Assembly: GCF_004458765.1 (NCBI RefSeq)
Contig: NZ_SPJX01000469.1
Location: 186,001-250,000 of the forward strand
Origin: Microvirga pakistanensis
Lineage (GTDB): Bacteria > Pseudomonadota > Alphaproteobacteria > Rhizobiales > Beijerinckiaceae
Direction of reading: 5' to 3'
Length of the DNA: 64,000 bases
This document shows positions 35,875 through 44,965 of this stretch, piece after piece. The notes beneath the pieces are model-generated. The model was given only the letters and a program-made list of their open reading frames with translations. It did not search any database and was not told the DNA's origin. Both the position numbers and the translations under genes were made by a program. Positions within the stretch are counted from its first letter, which is position 1. Each line of letters opens with the position of its first letter.

Positions 35875-36058
35875 TCAGATGAAAGCCTTCGGGCGCTGAG
35901 ACCTTGATGAAGACAGCAATATCGACCACGGCTTTCCAGCCAGAGCCGTCCACATCGTATTTGAACGTCCTTTTGGTGTCGTAACCAAACAAGCCGTTCT
36001 TATCCTTGGGCTTGTCGAGAGCGAAGTACGACTTACCCGACTTGAGCAACTTCGCCCC
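35875..36058 (-). pseudogene. Remnant of an RTX-protein C-terminus
   Basis: Read on the minus strand from about 36058, the frame encodes GAKLLKSGKSYFALDKPKDK followed by a GLFGYDTKRTFKYDVDGSG segment, then WKAVVDIAVFIKV. This matches the conserved end region of RTX proteins and aligns with the C-terminal tail of the adjacent large RTX gene (SSFKLGSKAGDADDFVGYNK, LWYDSNG). The piece has no start, no upstream repeats and runs into unrelated sequence after EGFHL. It begins 20 bases after the stop of the intact gene, so it is the leftover of a tandem or replaced RTX gene. Confidence 0.65.
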
Positions 36059-36077
36059 CCGCGCTCTCCTTGATGGC

Positions 36078-39000
36078 TTAGATGACGTAGAAGTCGTTGT
36101 AGGCGATGCTCTTGTTGGCGCCGATCTTGGCGAAGATCACCTGCCCACCGGCCTTGTTGCCGTTGGAATCGTACCACAGGTCGCCGGTGGCCTTGTTGTA
36201 GCCGACGAAGTCGTCGGCATCCCCCGCCTTGCTGCCCAGCTTGAACGAGCTCTTGCTGAGCCATCCGGTCTTCTTGAGCGCCTTGAAGACGCTGTTCTCC
36301 AACCGGATCGTGTCGTAGCTCTTGTTCCAGTCGGTGATCCGGTCCCAGTTGCTCCGGCTGTTCGGCTTTGTGTTGAACACGAAGATGTCCTTGCCATGGT
36401 TGCCGTAGAGCGTGTCGATGCCGGCTCCGCCATAGAGCCAGTCGTTGTGGTTGCCGCCCGTCAGCCGGTCGGTGCCGGCCCCGCCCATGAGGGTGTCGTT
36501 GCCGTCGCCGCCGCTCAGGCGGTCGTTGCCCGCATTGGCCAGGATCCGGTCGTGGCCGACCGTGCCGGCGGCGGTCTCGCTGGCCCAGTCGGACACCTGG
36601 ATCGTGACGTCCTGCAGGAACGAGAGATCGGTGTCGCCGTTCTCGACCGTGACCTTGAGCCTGAGCCCGTGGCTGCGGGCCTGCTCGTAATCGAGCTTGA
36701 ACCCGTCGGCCACCTCGATGGAGCGGCCGTCGGCGCCGATCTTGAAGCGGCCGTCGGTGTTGGCCACGCTGCCGTCCGCCAGCACGATCTGGTACGAGAA
36801 GGCTTTGTCTTCCGCATCCTTGGCCGTGAGGGTGCCGACCGGGGCACCGGCTGCCGAGAGCTCCCGGATCGGCGCGGCGGTGAGCGCCGCCTTGCCCACA
36901 AGCGTCTTCACCTGAACCTCGTCGGTCACGTTCTCATGGATGCCGTCATTGACGGTGATATCGAAGATCCAGTCCCGGATCGTTCCAGGTACTTCAGTGT
37001 TCGGCAGCGGCGCGGCATCGAACTTCAGCACGTCCATCGTCACCTCGAGGGCTTCCGCCTTACCGGTGAAGGTATAGACCCAGTAGTCGCCGCTGTTATC
37101 ATTCGGGTTTCTTGTCCACTGGATGCCTTCGGGGATCATGAGATCGCCGTAAGCTTTCCGGAACTTCACCGTGAGCGTGAGGGTGTCACGATCAAGGTCG
37201 GAGATCTGCAGGCCCTGGAACGGACGGGAGTTCGGGCCCGTGTCGAGAACCTTGGTGATTCCTCCACCGGTCAGGGTCGGCGCGGTGTTCTGGCCCGGAT
37301 CGTCGTTGTCGATCCTGCCGTCGGCGCTGCCGTTGGTGGTGCTGATCGTGCCGCTGATCGGGTTGGACAGCGCTACCCTGAACACCTCGTTCCCTTCAAA
37401 CTGCGTGTCGCCCCGCACCCGCAGAACCACCTGCCGGGTGGTCTCGTGCGCGGCGAACTGCACTTGGCCGGTCAACGCCTCGAAGTCGTGGGCGTTGATG
37501 TGCGTGCCCTCCACCGTCCAGGTCACAGTCGAGGCCGCGCCAGCCAAGTCGCGGCTGACCGTGAACACATAATCGACAAAGCCCGTGTCGCCCTCCGTCA
37601 CCGCAGCCGTCGCCGTGGCAATCGACAGGGTCGGGACCTGCGGCGCCGGGTTGGTGGAGGTCACCGTGATCGTGCTGTCGTTGGTGTCGCTCAGTCCGCC
37701 CGCATCCTGGATCCGCACCGTGAAGGCGGTGTCCACGTTGCCGTAGTTGGTGCCCCGGTCGGCCGGGTTGAACTGCAGCGACCGAACCGCCGCCTGAACA
37801 TCAGCCACCGTGCCGGTCAGCGTGTAGACCCCGGTGGCTGGGTTATAGCTGCCCGCCACCCCTGTCGGGATCACGATCGCGCCCTCGGCCGCCGTGTCGA
37901 GGGTGATCGTCACCGTCACGTCCGTGCCGCCAATTCCGTCATCGGCGAAGGTCACCCCGGCAAACGGCGTCGGCAGACCCGTGGTCGCATCATGCGCAAC
38001 CGAGCTGCTATAGGCCGGGTTCGTCACCGTCGGAGGAGTGTTCGTCGGAGGCGAGTTGAGGTCATTGACCGTGATCGTCACATTGCCCTGGACAGTCGCG
38101 AAGCCGTCGGTGGCGGTGACAGCGTAGGTCACCGGCTCATCTTCGTCGACGAACGTCACCCGGTTCACCTTGATCTGGTTGCCCTCGATCCTGAACCTTC
38201 CGTCCGCGCTTGTCGCGCCCTCGCCCCGGAAGCTGTAGGTCACAGGGTGGCCGTCCGCATCTGTCGCCTGCAGCGTCGCCACCACCATGCCCGCCGCTAC
38301 GCCCTCGTCCACCTCGAAGGTTCCCGCCGGTATGTCCGGAGCCCTGTTGTCGTCGTCCAGGATCGTGCCCGAGGCGGTGCCGTTGGGGCCAATCATCGTA
38401 TTGCCGTCCACGGCCGACAGGCTCACGGTGAAAGTCTCGTCGCGTTCGGCCAGGCTGTCCTTGTTCACCCAGACCGTGAAGAACTTTATCGTCTCGTCGT
38501 CGCCGAACTCGACATCGCCGCTCAGAACGCCGGAGAAGTCGCCGGCATCTGCGGTGCCGAGGTTCACCGTCCAACGCACCGTCGATGGGGAACCGGGGAG
38601 ATCGCGCACGAGCTTAAACGTGAAAGCCGTCGGGCCGCCCGACCCGCTGCCTTCGGGGGTTGAGACGGAGAGTGTGTCGAACTGAACGACGGGGCGCGAG
38701 GCGTTGAGGATATTGACGGTGTAGTCTTCTTCAATCCGCACGTGGCTCAGCTGGGGATCGGGATCGTAGGTCACGACGCGAAGGATCTTCTCTCCCACAT
38801 CTTCGTTCCGGATGGCCGCATTGGTCGTGATCTGCCCGGTATCGTCATCGATCGAGAATTTGCCGTCCTGCGTGACCAGCTCCCCGTTGACGAGGAAGGC
38901 GAACTTGTTGTTCCGGAAACCTGCGTCCGGATCGACAGCCGCCGCGGCGACCACATTCACTCCGGCTTCCGTGACCCCGGCTCGCATGATGTTCTGCGCG

Positions 39001-42000
39001 GCGCCGAAGGTGATATCCGTCGGCGCCTCGTTCATGTCGGCGATGTTGATCGTGAGCGCCTGCACGGGACCGTAATCCGCTCCGTCGAAAGCCTTCACGT
39101 AAACCGTGTAGCTCTGCCGTGCCTCGTGATCCAGGTTGCGCCCTGAGGCCAGTCGTAGCCTTTTGTCGAAATTGTCGATCACGAACATCCCATGCGCATT
39201 GCCGCCGTCGCCGCGCGTGGTGTCGAAATGATAGGTGATCCCGGATGCTGGCGTTTCCACGTCGGTGGCGCTCAGGTTGCCGAAGAAATCCCCGTTCTCG
39301 TTGACCGATACTGTGATGCCGCCGTTCAGCCGTGGCGGCGAGGGAATATTGCGCGGGAAGTCGTCCAGGGACCAGGTGCCGTCCGCAAACTTCAGATACT
39401 CGATTCCCGCGAGTAGATCCTGACCGTCCAAGCCGCGGTTGTCCCTGACGATCGCAGATCCTTGGCCGCCGAAGGAGATGGTGTAGTCCGCCTTGTTGCC
39501 GGAGAACTGCGCAACATCCTGGCCTTCCCTGCCGATCAGCTCGTCGTTGCCGGCACCGCTGATGAAGGTGTCGTTGCCGCTTGAGCCGATGACCGCTTCG
39601 ATCCCGATCAGAACATCCCCTTCCGCATCGCCGCCATGACCCTTGCCGTCCCTAAGATCGATCGTGACAGGCGTGGCGGAACTCTCGTAGACGGCATAAT
39701 CGTAGCCCGCGCCTCCGCTGAGAGTATCCGCGCCAGCGCCACCGTTCAGAGTATCGATGCCGCCTTCGCCGAAGAGCTGGTCGTTGCCGTCGCGGCCGAC
39801 CAGGAGGTCGCGGCCGCCGAACTCGTCGGTGCTGGCGCCGCCATAGATAATGTTGCCGCCGTCGTCGCCCAAGAGAGTGTCGCCGTGGGACGAGCCGATG
39901 ATCCCCTCGATTCCTAACAATATGTCGCCGTGCGCATCGCCGGTAGCGCCTTCTCCGCTCTGCAGGTCGACCCATACCCAGCCCGTCGAGCCGCTGTACC
40001 GCGCAAAATCGAAGCCCTGGCCGCCGGATAGGCTGTCGACGCCGGCGCCGCCTTCCAACGTGTCGTCGCCCCCACTGCCCGTGAGCGTGTCGTTGCCGCC
40101 ACGCCCGAGCAGGAGGTCATGGTCGCTGGCGGAAGAGGAGCCGCCATCGAGACTATTGCCACTGTCGTCGCCGGACAGTGCGTCCCCGAAGCCGGAGCCG
40201 ATGATCCCCTCGATCCCGCTGAGCACGTCCCCTTGCGCATCGCCGTTCTGACCGTTGTGGGTCTGAAGATCGACCGTGACCCCGGCCGTCGACCCGTAGT
40301 ATCGCGCGTAGTCGAAGCCTTCGCCGCCGAACAAGGTGTCCGCGCCAGTGCCGCCGTCCAATGTGTCGTTGCCGCCATTACCCGTGAGCGTGTCGTTGCC
40401 GCCGCGCCCAAGCAGAATGTCGTTACCGCCGTCGCTGCCGTTGAAGGCCCCGCCGCCGCTGAGTTCGTTGGCACCGTCGTCGCCCAGGAGAATGTCGTTG
40501 CTGAATGAGCCGATGAGGCCCTCGATTCCCTGGAGCACATCACCTTGTGCATCGCCGGACTCCCCCGCTCCAGCCTGAAGATCGACCCTCACGCCCGCCG
40601 TCGAACCGGCATAGGTCGCGACGTCGAAACCCAGGCCTCCGACCATGTCGTCGGCGCCGATTCCGCCGTCGAGGGTGTCGTTGCCGCCGCTGCCGTTGAG
40701 ATGATCGTTCCCGCCGCGGCCCGTAAGAATGTCGTTGCCGCTGCCCGTATCGTCGGACGCAAAGCCGCCGCCGTTCAGGGCATTGCCGTTGTCGTCGCCG
40801 GAGAGAGTGTCGTTGCCGAGCGAGCCGACGATGGTCTCGATCCCGATCAGCACATCGCCTTGCGCCTCGCCGAACTCGCCGGTGCCGCTTCGAAGATCGA
40901 CCCTCACCCCCGCCGAGCCCGTGAGATACCATGCCGTATCCGCGGTTCCCGCACCACCGTCCAGAGTGTCGGCGCCTGCGCCGCCCTCCAGGATGTCGTT
41001 GCCGGCCTCGCCCTTGAGGGTATCGGCGTTGTCGCCGCCGCGAAGGGTATCCCTGTCGTCGCCGCCCCAGAGGAAGTCGCGGCCCCCTCCGCCGGTCAGG
41101 TCGTCGCCCCAGTTGGTGCCGACAAACTGGTAGTCGCGGCCGTCAGGCGCAGCCCACAGCTTTGCTTCCGTGCGGGGATCCAGAATCTGGGCATGCGACC
41201 CTCTATCTGATTCCCAGCTCACGACAAGACGACCGTCGAGAAGCCTGGATAGTGTGGGCTCTACGTCATCGGCTACATTAAGCGTAACGGGATTGCCTAT
41301 GGGGACAAAGGCAGGGTCGTATTCTCTGATGACAATGTTGCGGTTATTGGTGGGATCCGGGGTATCATAGGCTAGAACAAAGCCGCCGTTCTCCAACGGT
41401 GTTACGACCGGTGAGGCGATGGCTTCCCCACTGCTTGCAAGTTCGATGACGTTGAAGCTGTTCCCCTGATCTGTAGAGACAGCCGCCTTGACCTTATGAA
41501 AGGATTGCTGATTGGAATTCTCGTTCCACACGATGACGATGTTGGACCCAATCCGGATGCCACTTAGTTCAGGGAAAACAGGATCGGGATCAGTGGTCGA
41601 ATACGCGCCCATCTGAACTGGAGACAAGGATGTCCCGTCAGGACCACTCAAGGCTTTGAATATCTTAAATGTGCGGGTGGTGATCGACCCGACGGTAACG
41701 GATTCGATTGTGGTAAAGGCTCTTACGAACGAACTAGCAAAGTCCGTATAAACGACGCTCGTTGCGTCAACATTGTGTTCAACCCCTTGGGAGAACGTGT
41801 ACTGACGGACACCTGCAGGGTCGAGATCGGAAGGGACAATCGTTACGGCTGGATGAACGTAGAAGGGGTTTGCGTTATACTGCGCGTAAGAAAGAATAAA
41901 TCCGCCCCCTGGGCTCTCTACAATTTGGGTAGAGCGCACAGGGTAGGAGCCATTAGCATGGAAGCCAAAGCTTCTCACTGGGGTTAGAACTTCAGGTATC

Positions 42001-42356
42001 TCGTTATTGATGGTAAAAGCATCGAGAACACGGTATTCTTTGATAGTACGTGATCCTGTGGACGGCACATCCCAAGCGACGACGAATCGCCCATCGCTGA
42101 GCACCTGGACGACAGGATTTCTCTCGTCCACCGACCTTACAGGATCTCCGGCCCAAAAGGCATTTCCCTTGGGCGTCCCATCCGCGTTGAAGATCTGGCC
42201 GCGGATGGCGAAAGAGCCATCATCATTAAAGAAATCAGGAGTGGCCCAAACCGCCACAAAGGTCCCATCGGGAAGCGCTGCAATGCTGGCCCCCTGATTG
42301 GCGGCAGTACCCCCCTGACCAAGAATGATCCTGGGACCCCAAACCTGCAGCGACAT
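36078..42356 (-). CDS. Giant RTX/cadherin/Calx-beta calcium-binding secreted protein
   Basis: This encodes 2092 residues, acidic, with no signal peptide, as expected for type I secretion. Residues about 1-410 form repeated beta blades (ALPDGTFVAVW, VLSDGRFVVAW). Residues about 415-960 hold RTX nonapeptides (GGxGxDxLx) within roughly 100-residue repeat units. Residues about 1000-1440 contain cadherin-like domains and one Calx-beta domain (FTFKLVRDLPG, VEFGDDETIKFF). More such domains follow to about 1900, including a second Calx-beta. Residues about 1930-1975 are a second RTX block, and the end (YNKATGDLWYDSNGNKAGG) is the C-terminal RTX secretion region. GAGGAGGG precedes the ATG. It is probably a calcium-stabilised surface adhesin or matrix protein. 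No type I secretion genes lie in the window. Confidence 0.88.
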   Translation of the reverse strand: MSLQVWGPRIILGQGGTAANQGASIAALPDGTFVAVWATPDFFNDDGSFAIRGQIFNADGTPKGNAFWAGDPVRSVDERNPVVQVLSDGRFVVAWDVPSTGSRTIKEYRVLDAFTINNEIPEVLTPVRSFGFHANGSYPVRSTQIVESPGGGFILSYAQYNANPFYVHPAVTIVPSDLDPAGVRQYTFSQGVEHNVDATSVVYTDFASSFVRAFTTIESVTVGSITTRTFKIFKALSGPDGTSLSPVQMGAYSTTDPDPVFPELSGIRIGSNIVIVWNENSNQQSFHKVKAAVSTDQGNSFNVIELASSGEAIASPVVTPLENGGFVLAYDTPDPTNNRNIVIREYDPAFVPIGNPVTLNVADDVEPTLSRLLDGRLVVSWESDRGSHAQILDPRTEAKLWAAPDGRDYQFVGTNWGDDLTGGGGRDFLWGGDDRDTLRGGDNADTLKGEAGNDILEGGAGADTLDGGAGTADTAWYLTGSAGVRVDLRSGTGEFGEAQGDVLIGIETIVGSLGNDTLSGDDNGNALNGGGFASDDTGSGNDILTGRGGNDHLNGSGGNDTLDGGIGADDMVGGLGFDVATYAGSTAGVRVDLQAGAGESGDAQGDVLQGIEGLIGSFSNDILLGDDGANELSGGGAFNGSDGGNDILLGRGGNDTLTGNGGNDTLDGGTGADTLFGGEGFDYARYYGSTAGVTVDLQTHNGQNGDAQGDVLSGIEGIIGSGFGDALSGDDSGNSLDGGSSSASDHDLLLGRGGNDTLTGSGGDDTLEGGAGVDSLSGGQGFDFARYSGSTGWVWVDLQSGEGATGDAHGDILLGIEGIIGSSHGDTLLGDDGGNIIYGGASTDEFGGRDLLVGRDGNDQLFGEGGIDTLNGGAGADTLSGGAGYDYAVYESSATPVTIDLRDGKGHGGDAEGDVLIGIEAVIGSSGNDTFISGAGNDELIGREGQDVAQFSGNKADYTISFGGQGSAIVRDNRGLDGQDLLAGIEYLKFADGTWSLDDFPRNIPSPPRLNGGITVSVNENGDFFGNLSATDVETPASGITYHFDTTRGDGGNAHGMFVIDNFDKRLRLASGRNLDHEARQSYTVYVKAFDGADYGPVQALTINIADMNEAPTDITFGAAQNIMRAGVTEAGVNVVAAAAVDPDAGFRNNKFAFLVNGELVTQDGKFSIDDDTGQITTNAAIRNEDVGEKILRVVTYDPDPQLSHVRIEEDYTVNILNASRPVVQFDTLSVSTPEGSGSGGPTAFTFKLVRDLPGSPSTVRWTVNLGTADAGDFSGVLSGDVEFGDDETIKFFTVWVNKDSLAERDETFTVSLSAVDGNTMIGPNGTASGTILDDDNRAPDIPAGTFEVDEGVAAGMVVATLQATDADGHPVTYSFRGEGATSADGRFRIEGNQIKVNRVTFVDEDEPVTYAVTATDGFATVQGNVTITVNDLNSPPTNTPPTVTNPAYSSSVAHDATTGLPTPFAGVTFADDGIGGTDVTVTITLDTAAEGAIVIPTGVAGSYNPATGVYTLTGTVADVQAAVRSLQFNPADRGTNYGNVDTAFTVRIQDAGGLSDTNDSTITVTSTNPAPQVPTLSIATATAAVTEGDTGFVDYVFTVSRDLAGAASTVTWTVEGTHINAHDFEALTGQVQFAAHETTRQVVLRVRGDTQFEGNEVFRVALSNPISGTISTTNGSADGRIDNDDPGQNTAPTLTGGGITKVLDTGPNSRPFQGLQISDLDRDTLTLTVKFRKAYGDLMIPEGIQWTRNPNDNSGDYWVYTFTGKAEALEVTMDVLKFDAAPLPNTEVPGTIRDWIFDITVNDGIHENVTDEVQVKTLVGKAALTAAPIRELSAAGAPVGTLTAKDAEDKAFSYQIVLADGSVANTDGRFKIGADGRSIEVADGFKLDYEQARSHGLRLKVTVENGDTDLSFLQDVTIQVSDWASETAAGTVGHDRILANAGNDRLSGGDGNDTLMGGAGTDRLTGGNHNDWLYGGAGIDTLYGNHGKDIFVFNTKPNSRSNWDRITDWNKSYDTIRLENSVFKALKKTGWLSKSSFKLGSKAGDADDFVGYNKATGDLWYDSNGNKAGGQVIFAKIGANKSIAYNDFYVI
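39480..40950 (-). repeat. Five-unit internal repeat array in the RTX protein
   Basis: Within the RTX gene (about residues 470-960) five units of about 100 residues follow each other. Each has an aromatic strand (for example FDYARYYGSTAGVTVDLQ), a GDAQGDVLxGIEGIIGS segment, a GDDxGNxLxGG turn and two or three RTX nonapeptides such as LLGRGGNDTLTG. The first four are close copies and the fifth is shortened. The units show recent duplication at both protein and DNA level. Confidence 0.85.
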
Positions 42357-42553
42357 GTTACACCCTCCTCAAGGAGAGTGCTTTATAATAACATTGTATG
42401 AAACCCACAAGTGCGGCAGAACACACCATTCCGGGTATGGGTTGCATGGTGAAGCGGAGGGGGCACGACCGAGATTACAACGGCCGAGCATAACCCCGCC
42501 CACTCCTTATGAAGAGGCGAGGAGCCGGTCTCCCTTGAGAAGGCTTTTTGGTT

Positions 42554-43306
42554 TCAAACCCACCCGCCGTCGACGAGATAGGTCTGGGCGGACATGGCGC
42601 TGGAATCGTCCGAGCCGAGGAAGAGGGCGAAGTTCGCGATGTCCTGCGGCACGAGCTTGCGTTTGACGCACTGCCGCTTCAGCAGCTCCTTCTCGCCTTC
42701 CGGCGTGAGCCACAGGTCGATCTGGCGCTGGGTCATGATCCAGCCCGGCACCACGCAGTTCACGCGGATGTTCTTCGGCCCGAGCTCCCGCGCCAGCGCG
42801 CGGGTCAAGCCGACAGCGGCGGATTTCGCCGTCTTGTAGGCCGCGAAGGAATCGTCGCTCACCATGTAGCTGGTGGAGCCCATGTTGATGATGGAGCCTC
42901 CGCCTGCCCGCTCCATATCCGGAAGCACGGCCTGCGCGGCGAAGAACTGGTGGTCGAGATTGGTCGCGAAGCGCTCGCGCCAGTACTCCGGCGTGACCTG
43001 ATCGATGGTGTGACGATCGTCCCTGGCCGCATTGTTGACCAGGATCGTGATGGGGCCGATCGCCTCGCTGGCGCGGCGGATGGCGGCCTGGAACGCCGGG
43101 ATGTCCCGCACGTCGCTGTGCTCGAAATGAACACGCTCGCCGAGCTCCTTCACCAGCGCCTCACCCGCTTCGGCATTGTAGTCGAGGATGGCGACGTTGC
43201 TGCCCTGCGCATGGAAGGAGCGCGCAATGCTCTCGCCGATGCCGCTGGCGCCGCCGGTGATGAGAACCGTCCTGCCCTTCAGGGAGGGATATGTCGTCTG
43301 GGTCAT
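42554..43306 (-). CDS. SDR-family sugar 1-dehydrogenase
   Basis: The 250-residue classical short-chain dehydrogenase has the NAD(P)-binding TGGASGIGES at residues 18-26, D42 at the end of strand 2 (prefers NAD), NNAA at 91-94, and catalytic S144, Y157 and K161 (YKTAK). The C-terminal SAQTYLVDGGWV is typical. Placed after a 2-oxoglutarate semialdehyde dehydrogenase and the ChvE transporter, it probably oxidises L-arabinose, D-galactose or a related aldose at C1 to the lactone, the first step of the non-phosphorylative pathway (inference). It is the last gene of the chvE operon, 84 bases after the aldehyde dehydrogenase gene. Confidence 0.83.
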   Translation of the reverse strand: MTQTTYPSLKGRTVLITGGASGIGESIARSFHAQGSNVAILDYNAEAGEALVKELGERVHFEHSDVRDIPAFQAAIRRASEAIGPITILVNNAARDDRHTIDQVTPEYWRERFATNLDHQFFAAQAVLPDMERAGGGSIINMGSTSYMVSDDSFAAYKTAKSAAVGLTRALARELGPKNIRVNCVVPGWIMTQRQIDLWLTPEGEKELLKRQCVKRKLVPQDIANFALFLGSDDSSAMSAQTYLVDGGWV

Positions 43307-43390
43307 GAAGCTCGTATCCTGGAGTGAGGCGGTGATGGCGTTGCAGCGTCCTTACAACGCTGCAACGTGGGGTCTTCGCACCTTCGGCGT

Positions 43391-44872
43391 TTACTCGCTG
43401 CCCTTTGTCTTCGGCACGTAGGGTCCGTTGCCGTCGAAAGTGTAGGCGGTCTTCACCGTGGTGTAGAATTCCTGGGCGTAGCGGCCCTGCTCGCGCGGGC
43501 CGTAGCTGGAGCCCTTCCGGCCGCCGAACGGCACGTGGTAATCGACACCGGCGGTGGGCAGGTTCACCATCACCATGCCGGCCTCCGCATGCCGCTTGAA
43601 GTGGCTGGCATATTTCAGGCTCGTGGTGCAGATGCCCGAGGACAGACCGAACGGCGTGTCGTTGGCCAGCTCCAGCGCCTCGTCGTAGTCCCTGGCCCGG
43701 ATCACCGTCGCCACCGGCCCGAAGATTTCCTCGCGCGCCACCCGCATCCGGTTGTCCACCTCCGTGAACAGCGCCGGTGCCAGATAGAAGCCGGGCGCAT
43801 CGCGCTTGAGAAGCTCGCCGCCCGCCACGAGCTTGGCGCCCTCCTCCTGGCCGATCTTGATGTACTTGAGGTCCTGATCGAGCTGACCCTGGTCCACCAC
43901 CGGGCCGATATGGGTGCCGCTTTTGAGCGCATCGTCGATGACGAGCCCCTGCATCCGCTCCTGCATCGCCTGAACGAAGCGGTCGTGGATCCCTTCCGTC
44001 ACGATCAGCCGCGAGGACGCCGTGCAGCGCTGGCCGGTGGAGAAGAAGGCCGAGTTGATGGCGCACTCGACCGCCACCTTCAGGTCGGCATCGTCGAGCA
44101 CCACCATCGGGTTCTTGCCGCCCATCTCGAGCTGAACCTTCTTCATCGGATCGGCCGTGATGCAGGTCTGGGCGACGCGCCGTCCCGTCGGCACGGATCC
44201 CGTGAACGAGATCGCCGCGACCTTCGGGCTCTGCAGCATGGCCTCGCCCACCACCGAGCCTTTGCCCATCACCAGGTTGAACACGCCCGCCGGCACGCCG
44301 GCCCGGACGATGATCTCGGAGAGGGCATGGGCGGAGCCCGGCACCAGCTCGGCGGGCTTGAACACCACCGTGTTGCCGTAGGCCAGCGCCGGCGCGATCT
44401 TCCAGGCCGGAATGGCGATGGGGAAGTTCCACGGGGTGATGAGCCCGACCACGCCCACCGGCTCGCGGGTGATCTCCACATCCACGGCCGGCCGCACCGA
44501 GGGCAGCTTCTCGCCGGACAGGCGCAGGCACTCGCCGGCGAAGAAGTGGAAGATCTGCCCGGCGCGGGTGACCTCGCCGATGCCCTCGGGCAGGGTCTTG
44601 CCCTCCTCGCGGGAGAGCAGGCGGCCGAGCTCCTCCTTGCGGGCCAGGATCTCGTCGCCCACGGCTTTGAGGATGTCGTGGCGGGTCTGGATCGAGGAAT
44701 GGGACCAGGCCGGGAAGGCCGCATAGGCCGCATCGATGGCGGCTTCAGCCTCGGCCGCCGACGCGCGGGCGAACTCGCCGATCACGTCGTGGGTGTTCGA
44801 CGGATTGAGATTCGGCGAGGCCTCCGACGCCCCAACCCATTCGCCTGCAATATAGTTCTTCGTCATCACCAT
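43391..44872 (-). CDS. 2-oxoglutarate semialdehyde dehydrogenase
   Basis: The 493-residue NAD(P)-dependent aldehyde dehydrogenase carries the catalytic cysteine C283 in STGQRCTASSR, the general base E249 in LEMGGKNP, and TPWNFPIAIPAWKIAPAL at residues 146-163. The sequence matches the KGSADH subgroup that ends pentose and glucarate oxidation by making 2-oxoglutarate. The dehydratases for the preceding steps lie at 54629-57453. The frame starts ATG-GTG-ATG; the third codon (44866) is better spaced from GGAG. It follows the transport genes of the chvE operon by 93 bases. Confidence 0.88.
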   Translation of the reverse strand: MVMTKNYIAGEWVGASEASPNLNPSNTHDVIGEFARASAAEAEAAIDAAYAAFPAWSHSSIQTRHDILKAVGDEILARKEELGRLLSREEGKTLPEGIGEVTRAGQIFHFFAGECLRLSGEKLPSVRPAVDVEITREPVGVVGLITPWNFPIAIPAWKIAPALAYGNTVVFKPAELVPGSAHALSEIIVRAGVPAGVFNLVMGKGSVVGEAMLQSPKVAAISFTGSVPTGRRVAQTCITADPMKKVQLEMGGKNPMVVLDDADLKVAVECAINSAFFSTGQRCTASSRLIVTEGIHDRFVQAMQERMQGLVIDDALKSGTHIGPVVDQGQLDQDLKYIKIGQEEGAKLVAGGELLKRDAPGFYLAPALFTEVDNRMRVAREEIFGPVATVIRARDYDEALELANDTPFGLSSGICTTSLKYASHFKRHAEAGMVMVNLPTAGVDYHVPFGGRKGSSYGPREQGRYAQEFYTTVKTAYTFDGNGPYVPKTKGSE

Positions 44873-44965
44873 GTCTCCATTCCGTATGCAGCCTCACATG
44901 CGCCCTGCCGATGCGAATGGCAAGGAGGCGGGGAGGCAAGGGTTCCTGAAGCAAGAGTTCTTCGG

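Noticed and set aside
36006..38663. An 885-codon plus-strand open frame opposite the RTX gene
   Set aside because: It mirrors the repeated, GC-rich RTX coding sequence, is rich in Arg/Val/His/Asp typical of antisense frames and has no family motif or start signal.
39500..41100. Regular repeats that could suggest a CRISPR array or satellite
   Set aside because: The periodicity is in codons of RTX nonapeptides and 100-residue units within one open frame; no identical direct repeats with unique spacers.
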